A stretch of 64,000 nucleotides of DNA, taken from Streptomyces asoensis (GTDB lineage: Bacteria > Actinomycetota > Actinomycetes > Streptomycetales > Streptomycetaceae). The first letter of the stretch is position 1. Each line of letters opens with the position of its first letter. Positions 51,840-58,686 of this stretch are shown here, in pieces. The stretch covers positions 1,178,001 to 1,242,000 of the forward strand of contig NZ_BNEB01000005.1 in assembly GCF_016860545.1 (NCBI RefSeq), written 5' to 3'. The translations under genes were made by a program, and so were the position numbers. The notes under the pieces were generated by a model that made no database searches, was not told the DNA's origin, and saw nothing but the letters and a program-made list of their open reading frames with translations.

Positions 51840-52579
51840 GCGATCTCCCGTCCACGGGCGAGATCGTCGTGGTTGTCGATCTCGACCCACTCGACGTCGC
51901 CGATCGGCGCCACGTCGATCCGGAAGCCGCGGTTCACGAGCTCCTGGTAGCCGTGCTCGTAGAACTGCTGCGGGTCGGTCTCCCACACGGTCCTGAGCGC
52001 GTCCGCCAGCTCGGGGGCCGCGTCGCCCTCGATCAGGGTGACGCCGATGTACTCGCCGGTCGCCTCGGCGGGGTCCATCAGCTTGGTGATCTTCGTCATG
52101 CCCTTGGCGGGGTCGACGACGACCTTCATCTCCTCGTCCGCGAGGGACTTCACGGTGTCCAGCGCGAGGATGATCCGCCGGCCCTCACCGCGGGCGGCGA
52201 GCAGCGTCTTCTCCACGGAGACCGGGTGCACGGTGTCGCCGTTGGCGAGGATCACCCCGTCCTTGAGGGCGTCACGGCCGCACCACAGGGAGTAGGCGTT
52301 GTTCCACTCCTCGGCCTTGTCGTTGTCGATGAGGGTCAGCTTGAGGCCGTACTTCGCCTCCAGCGCCGCCTTGCGCGCGTACACGGCCTCCTTGCGGTAG
52401 CCGACGATGACCGCGACCTCCGTCAGACCGATCTCGGCGAAGTTGCCGAGCGTCAGGTCGAGCACCGTGGGCTCGCCCTCTATGCCCGCGGGCCCCACCG
52501 GCACCAGCGCCTTCGGCAGGCTGTCGGTGTAGGGGCGCAGACGCCGTCCGGCGCCGGCCGCCAGCACGAGGCCGATCAT
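51827..52579 (-). CDS. LicC-like nucleotidyltransferase
   Basis: A 250-residue NTP transferase with the signature LVLAAGAGRRLRPYTDSLPKAL (residues 5-26, catalytic Lys23). It also has NNAYSLWCGRDAL and the C-terminal VEIDNHDDLARGREI, both close to phosphocholine cytidylyltransferase LicC and to the inositol-1-phosphate cytidylyltransferase domain. Sitting between two CDP-alcohol phosphotransferase genes and a polyol-phosphate-forming dehydrogenase, it most plausibly makes a CDP-polyol. Its ATG overlaps the DUF5941 gene by 4 nt. Confidence 0.88.
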   Translation of the reverse strand: MIGLVLAAGAGRRLRPYTDSLPKALVPVGPAGIEGEPTVLDLTLGNFAEIGLTEVAVIVGYRKEAVYARKAALEAKYGLKLTLIDNDKAEEWNNAYSLWCGRDALKDGVILANGDTVHPVSVEKTLLAARGEGRRIILALDTVKSLADEEMKVVVDPAKGMTKITKLMDPAEATGEYIGVTLIEGDAAPELADALRTVWETDPQQFYEHGYQELVNRGFRIDVAPIGDVEWVEIDNHDDLARGREIACQY

Positions 52580-54429
52580 GCGGGTTCTCCTTCATCGTGT
52601 ACGGAAGGGGCGCCTGCCCGGTGGGCGGCGACCCAGAAGCGGATGCTCTCGACGAGCACCACGACGGCGACGGCCACGGCGAGGACCGTGAGCGCGACCG
52701 TGAACTGCGAGGCGGTGAGCGCCACGGCCAGCACGGCGACGAGCAGCGTGCGCCCGTCCTGGCCCCCGATGGCGCGCACCAGCCAGGCCGGCGGCGCTCC
52801 GGCGTCGCCGCGGATGCGGTACACCGTGTCGTAGTGATGGTAGGCGACGGCGGCGACCAGTCCGAAAGCCGCGGGAAGGGCCCCGTCGGCCCCGGCCTTG
52901 GCGGCGAGGATCAGGACCGTGCAGTACTCGCCGGCCCGGAAGAGCGGCGGGACCAGCCAGTCGAGGGCGCCCTTGAGGGGGCGGGCGACGGCGTCGGCGC
53001 AGAGCAGGACGTACAGGACGGCGGCCAGCAGGAGCGAGAAGCCCGGCCCGTCGAACGCGGCCGCGAGCACCAGCAGGACGACGCCGGCGGACGCGCCGAG
53101 CGGCGCCGGGATGCGGATGCCGGCCGGGAGCCTGCGGGCCAGCAGCTCGGTGAGCGGGCCGCTGTCCGCGAGGTCCGCCAGCGCCTGCGCCGCCCGGTCC
53201 GTACGCCGGGCCTTGCGGGTGAGCGAGCGCAGGACCCGGCCCGCCGTGGTGTAGGTCGCGGCGAACGCGCAGCCGACGAGCAGCGCGTAGAAGGTGATGC
53301 GGGGGGTGGTGGCAGCGGTGAGAACGGCGATCATGGCCCATCGTTCGCCGATGGGCAGGACTATCATCCGCCGCACCCAGACGGTCCAGCCGACGCTGTC
53401 GAGCTTGTCGGAGAGGGCCGCGGTGGGGCTGGTGTTGGCGGTGGCGTCGTGGTTGGCCTCGTTGAAGGAGAAGTCCACGACGTGCCGGCAGGTCTGGAGG
53501 ACCATGGCGCCGAGCGCCAGGGCCCATACGTCGTCGCCGCCCCGGGCGGCGCCGAGCGCGAGGCCCGCGTAGTAGGCGTACTCCTTGGCGCGGTCGAAGG
53601 TGGCGTCGAGCCAGGCGCCGAGGGTGGAGTACTGGAGGGAGTACCGGGCGAGCTGGCCGTCGGTGCAGTCCAGGACGAACGACGCGATCAGCAGGACGCC
53701 TGCCGCGACGAAGCCGCCCCGGGTGCCGGTGGCCGCGCAGGCCGCCGCGATCAGCGCGGTGATCAGCGAGGCGGTGGTGACCTGGTTCGGGGTGAGGCCG
53801 CGGCGGGCGCACCAGCGGGCCAGGTAGCGCGAGTACGGGCTGATGAAGTGGGTGGTGAAGAAACCGTCGCGGGCCTTGACGGCCGACTTCAGGCGGACGG
53901 CCTCGTCGTCGACGGCGGCGACGGCCTGCCGTGCCTCGTTGCGGGCCTGGGGGTCGGCCGGGACCTCCGCGACCAGGCTGCCCAGCTCGGGGCGGTGCAC
54001 GTCGGCGCCGTCCGCGTCGAGGGCGGTGACGATCCGGTCGGCGAGGCTGTCGACGTCCTCCACGCCGGCCGCCGCCCGCGCGGGGGCGCTGCCGTGGGCG
54101 GCACTGCCAGGGGCGGCACTGCCGCTCGCCGAGTTCTCCCGGGCGATCGCGCGGGTCAGGGCCTGACGGCCGGCCGGCTGAGCGGTGACCGCTCCCGGGA
54201 TCGCGGCGATCGGGAAGCGGGGATCGGTGAGACCGAGACGCAGCGCGTGCTCGTGGCCCACGAAACGCGCGTCCACGACGGCGACGCGCAGGTCTCCGGG
54301 GACGGCGGCGAGGAGGGCCTCGGCTTCACCGGCGTCGGAGGCGGTCCGGACGTCGAAGCCGAGGGACCGCAGGTCGCCCTCGATCGACGATCCGGGAACC
54401 GGCGAGCCGGTGAGGATGGCGGTCGGCAA
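52576..54429 (-). CDS. DUF5941 CDP-alcohol phosphotransferase, large multidomain protein
   Basis: A 617-residue protein, first of its operon. The N-terminal 95 residues form a soluble domain (VAVVDARFVGHEHALRLGL), followed by an Ala-Ser-Gly linker with GSAAPGSAAHGSAP. Then come a helical segment and the CDP-alcohol phosphotransferase core, whose motif is complete: D254, D257-G, A-R, G271, D275, D279. After about residue 340 it has a long C-terminal membrane region with some six more helices. Translation starts at TTG 54429 (GGGAG upstream), a rare start. Role inferred: transfer of a phosphopolyol, made by the next two genes, to a lipid or sugar acceptor. Confidence 0.87.
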   Translation of the reverse strand: MPTAILTGSPVPGSSIEGDLRSLGFDVRTASDAGEAEALLAAVPGDLRVAVVDARFVGHEHALRLGLTDPRFPIAAIPGAVTAQPAGRQALTRAIARENSASGSAAPGSAAHGSAPARAAAGVEDVDSLADRIVTALDADGADVHRPELGSLVAEVPADPQARNEARQAVAAVDDEAVRLKSAVKARDGFFTTHFISPYSRYLARWCARRGLTPNQVTTASLITALIAAACAATGTRGGFVAAGVLLIASFVLDCTDGQLARYSLQYSTLGAWLDATFDRAKEYAYYAGLALGAARGGDDVWALALGAMVLQTCRHVVDFSFNEANHDATANTSPTAALSDKLDSVGWTVWVRRMIVLPIGERWAMIAVLTAATTPRITFYALLVGCAFAATYTTAGRVLRSLTRKARRTDRAAQALADLADSGPLTELLARRLPAGIRIPAPLGASAGVVLLVLAAAFDGPGFSLLLAAVLYVLLCADAVARPLKGALDWLVPPLFRAGEYCTVLILAAKAGADGALPAAFGLVAAVAYHHYDTVYRIRGDAGAPPAWLVRAIGGQDGRTLLVAVLAVALTASQFTVALTVLAVAVAVVVLVESIRFWVAAHRAGAPSVHDEGEPA

Positions 54430-54775
54430 CCGAACTCACTCCCTGGGTCCGGCGCGTGCACGCCGGTCATGTACATGGTGGAGGCGCCCCTGGGCCGCAC
54501 CGGCGACCTCACCGGTGGCCGCGCCAGGCGGGCGGCATGTCGGCAGAGGCTATCGGATGCCGGGAAGGCCGTGTTCACCGCCCGTTCAGGCACGATCGAC
54601 GTGCATCCGGCAGCACGACCCGGACCCGTCCGGACCGTCCTCGCCGCGATCATCATCGGTGATCGGCGGCCCGGGCGACAAACCGCACCCCCCGGGATCC
54701 GACATCCCAGGACATAGCCCACCCCGCCACGGGGCCCGCCCCAGCGCGGGCGCCGACGGGGCCGGGAGGCCGGGG
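54430..54775. other. upstream region of the DUF5941 operon
   Basis: About 345 bp that must carry the operon promoter on the minus strand. I see no convincing -10/-35 pair and no gene-like frame. Sequences around 54540-54620 are the least GC-rich part. Confidence 0.4.
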
Positions 54776-54992
54776 GCACGGGCCCGACGCGGGCCGGGGA
54801 GCCCGGCGCACGGGCCCGACACGGGGCCGGGGAGCCCGGCGCACGGGCGCGACGCGGGGCCGGGGCACGGGCCCGGACACGGGCCGGGAGGCCCGGGGCA
54901 CGGGCCCGGGCCGAGAGGGCCGGGGCGCGGGCCCGACGCGGGCCGGGCAGCCCGGCGCCCGGGCGCGGACACGGGCCGAGAGGCCCAGGGCA
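54776..54992. repeat. degenerate ~32-bp GC-rich tandem repeat tract
   Basis: About seven imperfect copies of a unit resembling GCACGGGCCCGACGCGGGCC followed by GGGGAGCCCGG. GC content exceeds 85%. All frames give low-complexity Pro/Arg/Gly/Ala peptides with no family features, so I consider it non-coding. Confidence 0.75.
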
Positions 54993-55119
54993 CCGGGCAC
55001 GGGGCACGGCGGGCGGGCGCGGGCCCGGGGCACGGTGGGGCGGGCTCCCGGCGCCGGCCGGTGCGCGGGACGTGTGACGGGACGGTCGTGCCGCTTCCCC
55101 GGGCATGGCCGGGACTCCT

Positions 55120-55148
55120 CTGACCTGCGGTTCGTTTGCGCAGGTCAG
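55120..55148. promoter_or_regulatory. inverted repeat upstream of the zinc exporter
   Basis: CTGACCTGC and GCAGGTCAG, perfect 9-bp arms with an 11-nt loop, end 7 bp before the Zur-box-like sequence. It is a hairpin or a second operator. Confidence 0.5.
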
Positions 55149-55154
55149 GGCATA

Positions 55155-55169
55155 TGACAACGGTGTTCA
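55155..55169. promoter_or_regulatory. Zur-box-like palindrome
   Basis: TGACAACGGTGTTCA resembles the streptomycete Zur consensus (TGaaAatGaTtttCA; shared TGA, AA, T and TCA positions). It is 94 bp upstream of the CDF exporter ATG. In S. coelicolor Zur activates zitB when zinc is high, so an upstream activating site would fit. Confidence 0.6.
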
Positions 55170-55262
55170 GTGCCGCGTTGCCGGATACCCCCCACCCGTA
55201 GTTGACTGTGGTCCCGGGGCAGAACGCGACGGCCCGCGACGGACCACAGAAGGGCTGCTTCC

Positions 55263-56204
55263 ATGGGGGCTGGGCACGACCACGGCCATACGCACGCGCA
55301 CGTGCCGGCCAGCGGTACGGCCGCGGCGGCGTACCGGGGCAGGCTGCGCACCGCGCTGTCGATCACCCTCGGCGTCATGGTGGTCGAGATCGTCGGCGGG
55401 GTGCTCGCCGACTCCCTCGCGCTGGTCGCGGACGCGGCGCACATGGCGACGGACGCGCTGGGTCTCGGCATGGCGCTGCTCGCCATCCACTTCGCCAACC
55501 GCCCGCCGAGCGAGAACCGCACCTTCGGGCTGGCCCGCGCCGAGATCCTGGCCGCCCTGGCGAACTGTCTGCTGCTGCTCGGGGTCGGCGGTTACGTCCT
55601 GTACGAGGCCGTCCAGCGGTTCTTCACGCCGGCGGCCACCGAGGGCGGGCTGATGATCTGGTTCGGCGCGATCGGCCTGGTGGCGAACATGGTCTCCCTG
55701 TCGCTGCTCATGCGCGGCCAGGCGGAGAGCCTGAACGTGCGCGCGGCCTTCCTGGAGGTGGCGGCCGACGCGCTGGGCTCGGTGGCGGTGCTGATCTCCG
55801 CGGTGGTGATCCTCACCACCGGCTGGGAGGCCGCCGACCCGATCGCCTCGCTCGTGATCGGCCTGATGATCGTGCCGCGGACCGTGAAGCTGCTGCGCGA
55901 GACACTGGACGTGCTGCTGGAGTCGGCCCCCAAGGACGTCGACATGGCGGAGGTGCGGTCCCACGTCCTCGCCCTCGACGGGGTGGAGGACATTCACGAC
56001 CTGCACGCGTGGACGATCACCTCCGGGATGCCGGTGCTGTCGGCGCACGTGGTGGTCCGCTCGGACGTCCTGAACGCGATCGGCCACGAGAAGATGCTGC
56101 ACGAGCTCCAGGGCTGCCTGGGCGACCACTTCGACGTCGAGCACTGCACCTTCCAGCTGGAGCCGATCGGCCACGCGGAGCACGAGGCGCGGCTCTGCCA
56201 CTGA
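55263..56204 (+). CDS. zitB: cation diffusion facilitator, zinc exporter
   Basis: A 313-residue CDF transporter with six helices. A His-rich N-terminus (GAGHDHGHTHAH) binds metal. Transport-site residues lie in VADAAHMATDALG (HxxxD, helix 2) and EVAADALGSV (helix 5, D/D pair). A cytoplasmic C-terminal domain starts near residue 210. It exports Zn(II) by proton antiport. From memory this is the SCO6751 (ZitB) position beside idi in S. coelicolor, where Zur activates it at high zinc. A candidate Zur box lies upstream. The preceding inverted repeat is unexplained. Confidence 0.92.
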   Translation: MGAGHDHGHTHAHVPASGTAAAAYRGRLRTALSITLGVMVVEIVGGVLADSLALVADAAHMATDALGLGMALLAIHFANRPPSENRTFGLARAEILAALANCLLLLGVGGYVLYEAVQRFFTPAATEGGLMIWFGAIGLVANMVSLSLLMRGQAESLNVRAAFLEVAADALGSVAVLISAVVILTTGWEAADPIASLVIGLMIVPRTVKLLRETLDVLLESAPKDVDMAEVRSHVLALDGVEDIHDLHAWTITSGMPVLSAHVVVRSDVLNAIGHEKMLHELQGCLGDHFDVEHCTFQLEPIGHAEHEARLCH

Positions 56205-56393
56205 GCCCGGGCGGCCGCGGTCCGGCCCGGTCCGCACAGGCGTTCCGGACGGTTCCCCGTGCCCGGCGCCGGGCAAGATCAGCTGGCGGGGGCCCCTGCC
56301 GGGCGCGGAACATGCGCGCTTTCGTGTGAAGTGCCGGGAGTGCCGGACGCGTACGGCAGACTGGGGACGCGAGGACCGATGTTAAGGATGGGT

Positions 56394-56987
56394 ATGCCGA
56401 TCACACCTGCCACCGCGACACACACGTCGTCGAACGGCACCGCGGACGCGATCTTGCTGGAGCTGGTCGACGAGGACGGCGTCACGATCGGCACCGCGGA
56501 GAAGCTCGCCGCCCATCAGCCGCCGGGACAGCTGCACCGCGCCTTCTCGGTGTTCCTCTTCGACGAGCGCGGACGGCTGCTGCTCCAGCAGCGGGCGCTC
56601 GGCAAGTACCACTCCCCCGGCGTGTGGTCCAACACCTGCTGCGGTCACCCCTACCCCGGTGAGGCGCCGTTCGCGGCGGCGGCGCGGCGCACCTTCGAGG
56701 AGCTGGGGGTCTCCCCCACGCTGCTCGCCGAGGCGGGCACGGTCCGCTACAACCACCCGGACCCCGACTCGGGCCTGGTGGAGCAGGAGTACAACCACCT
56801 CTTCGTCGGGCTGGTGCAGTCGGCGCCGCGGCCGGACGCGGACGAGGTCGGCGACACGTCCTTCGTGACACCCGCCGAGCTGGCGGAGCTGCACGCGAAG
56901 GGCACGTTCTCCTCCTGGTTCATGACCGTGCTCGACGCGGCGCGCCCGGCGGTCAGAGAACTGACGGGGCCCTCGGCGGGCTGGTGA
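56394..56987 (+). CDS. idi: isopentenyl-diphosphate delta-isomerase, type I
   Basis: A 197-residue NUDIX-fold isomerase interconverting IPP and DMAPP. Catalytic Cys is in SNTCCGHPYPGE; the glutamate lies in EYNHLFVGL. QLHRAFSVFLFDERGRLLLQQRA is the conserved core. I choose ATG 56394 with AAGG 6 nt upstream; in-frame ATGs at 56379 and 56388 and the open frame to 56259 are alternatives. It provides the DMAPP primer needed for hopanoid farnesyl diphosphate and other isoprenoids, although it is not in the hopanoid operon. Confidence 0.95.
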   Translation: MPITPATATHTSSNGTADAILLELVDEDGVTIGTAEKLAAHQPPGQLHRAFSVFLFDERGRLLLQQRALGKYHSPGVWSNTCCGHPYPGEAPFAAAARRTFEELGVSPTLLAEAGTVRYNHPDPDSGLVEQEYNHLFVGLVQSAPRPDADEVGDTSFVTPAELAELHAKGTFSSWFMTVLDAARPAVRELTGPSAGW

Positions 56988-56990
56988 CCC

Positions 56991-57509
56991 TCAGGGCACC
57001 CGCGCGGGCTTGAGCGGCAGTGCGGCCCAGACCACCTTGCCGCCGCCCGCCGTGTGCTCGATGTCGCAGACCCCGCCCGCCTCACGCGTGATCTCGCGCA
57101 CCAGGAGCAGGCCACGGCCGCCCGTGCGGCCGTGGTCGGTCTCCAGGGCGGTGGGGCGGTAGGGGTGGTTGTCCTCGACGGCCACCCGCACCCACTCGGC
57201 CCCGACGGCGACCTCCACGGCGAGGACCGGCGAGAGCACCGCCGCGTGCCGCACGGCGTTGGTCACCAGCTCGGAGACGATCAGCAGGAGCCCCTGGGCG
57301 AGGTCGTCGGAGACCGGCACGCCCTGGCGGTACAGCAGATCGCGCACCGCGTGCCGCGCCTGGGGGACCGAGGCGTCCACGGCGGACGCGGTGAACCGCC
57401 AGACACCTTCGTAGGGCAGCTGCCGCGGCACGGTTCCCGCGCCGGGTTCGGGGGCCTCGCCCGGGGCGCCCTCCGGGCGTGGGTCGGGCCCGCGCCCCTG
57501 ATCGTCCAT
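56991..57509 (-). CDS. RsbW/SpoIIAB-like ATP-binding regulator
   Basis: A HATPase_c_2 protein of about 172 residues, the type that phosphorylates anti-anti-sigma factors or binds sigma factors. N-box LLIVSELVTNAVRHA near 82-96, G1-like VAVEDNHPYRP, G2 GGRGLLLVREI. A proline-rich N-terminus of 35 residues precedes the domain. I choose ATG 57509, preceded by GAGGGTGG; GTG 57545 adds 12 residues. No sigma or anti-anti-sigma gene is adjacent; such orphans are numerous in Streptomyces. It converges with idi, 3 nt apart. Confidence 0.88.
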   Translation of the reverse strand: MDDQGRGPDPRPEGAPGEAPEPGAGTVPRQLPYEGVWRFTASAVDASVPQARHAVRDLLYRQGVPVSDDLAQGLLLIVSELVTNAVRHAAVLSPVLAVEVAVGAEWVRVAVEDNHPYRPTALETDHGRTGGRGLLLVREITREAGGVCDIEHTAGGGKVVWAALPLKPARVP

Positions 57510-57843
57510 TGTCCGGTCGCCACCCTCGCGCTCGATTGTCGCCACACGGGAAGTGTTGGCAACGACACACCCCGTCCCGGATGACTGAACAGAAGTCAGC
57601 GGTTATCGAGCGTTTTCGACCGGATGCGTAAGCAGAAGTCGACCGGAGGATCGCTCCTGTCTGTTTCGCGCCGCCTTCGCGCACTCTTCGGGTTGTACGC
57701 GTTCGGCGGCGCCGCTCCTCCCCTTTGCGGCCCTTCGCGTCCTTTGCGCCCCTCCACAGCACTCGGCCCTCCCGAGGCCCCACCGCACCCGGTGGCACCG
57801 GCCGCCGTGATCAGGGCGGCGCCCGGTGGTTAGCATCCGGGGC
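57510..57843. other. intergenic region between the ATPase and enoyl-CoA hydratase genes
   Basis: About 334 bp serving as the divergent promoter region. A short direct repeat GACTTCTG occurs twice on the minus strand, 30-40 bp apart, upstream of the ATPase gene. No clear -10/-35 pair. A 69-codon plus-strand frame inside lacks coding bias and is not counted as a gene. Confidence 0.4.
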
Positions 57844-58593
57844 ATGGAGCCCGAACTGCTGCACGGCGTCACCGACGCGGTCGCCACCGTCGTCCTGCAC
57901 CACCCGGCGAAGCGCAACGCCATGACGGCCGCGATGTGGGCGGGGCTGCCCCCGCTGCTCGACGCGCTGGCCGCCGACCCCGCCGTGCGGGCCCTGGTGC
58001 TGACCGGCGCCGGCGGCACCTTCTGCGCGGGAGCCGACATCTCCACGCTCCAGGGGTCGCCCGAGGAGGCGCAGGCCCTGGCGGCGCGGGCCGAGGAGGC
58101 CGTGGCGGCGTTCCCGAAGCCGACCCTGGCCGCGGTGCGGGGACACTGTGTCGGCGGCGGCGCCCAGCTGGCCGCCGCCTGCGACCTGCGGTTCGCCGAG
58201 GAGGGCGCGCTGTTCGGCGTGACGCCGGCCAGGCTCGGGCTCGTCTACCCGTCCACCGCGACCCGCCGGCTGGTGTCCCTGGTGGGCCCGGCCACCGCCA
58301 AGTACCTGCTGTTCTCGGGCGAGTTGATCGACACGGAGCGCGCCCTGCGCACCGGCCTCGTGGACGAGGTGCTGCCCGCCGACGGACTCGACGAGCGCGT
58401 CGCGGAGTTCACCCGCGTGCTGGTGTCCCGCTCCCAGCTGACGCAGGCCGCCGCGAAGGAGTTCGCCGACGGGCGTGTGGACCGCGACGCCCACTGGAAC
58501 GCGCAGGCGCGGGGCAACGGCGACACCACCGAGGGCGTCACCGCGTTCCTGGAGCGCAGGGAGCCGCGCTTCACCTGGACCACGTCCGGCTGA
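57844..58593 (+). CDS. enoyl-CoA hydratase/isomerase family protein
   Basis: A 249-residue crotonase-fold enzyme. Oxyanion-hole segments are AKRNAMTAAMW, LTGAGGTFCAGADIST near 55-70 and HCVGGGAQLAAACDLRFA near 103-120. The catalytic-position Glu is seen in PARLGLVYPSTATRRL as a non-acidic residue, so the exact reaction is uncertain. It could be hydratase, isomerase or another crotonase. The start is ATG 57844. It is transcribed with or just ahead of tex, 93 nt away. Confidence 0.88.
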   Translation: MEPELLHGVTDAVATVVLHHPAKRNAMTAAMWAGLPPLLDALAADPAVRALVLTGAGGTFCAGADISTLQGSPEEAQALAARAEEAVAAFPKPTLAAVRGHCVGGGAQLAAACDLRFAEEGALFGVTPARLGLVYPSTATRRLVSLVGPATAKYLLFSGELIDTERALRTGLVDEVLPADGLDERVAEFTRVLVSRSQLTQAAAKEFADGRVDRDAHWNAQARGNGDTTEGVTAFLERREPRFTWTTSG

Positions 58594-58686
58594 GAGCCCG
58601 GCCGACGGCCGCGCCCTGATCCCCGGGTGTCGGTGCGACCTGCCACAATTGCGGCGCAACCCCAGTGGAGAAGGCGGTACGGGATC

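Noticed and set aside
52597..54717. 706-codon plus-strand frame opposite the DUF5941 gene
   Set aside because: Antisense shadow with low-complexity Gly/Asp/Val/Arg content; the minus strand encodes the intact phosphotransferase motifs.
54185..55123. Collagen-like plus-strand frame (PGHGPG repeats) through the GC-rich tract
   Set aside because: The Gly-Pro pattern comes from the tandem DNA repeat. The frame starts inside the DUF5941 gene antisense and has no ribosome-binding site.
57624..57833. 69-codon frame MRKQKSTGGSLLSVSRRLRA upstream of the enoyl-CoA hydratase
   Set aside because: No third-position GC bias, no clear ribosome-binding site, no recognised family.
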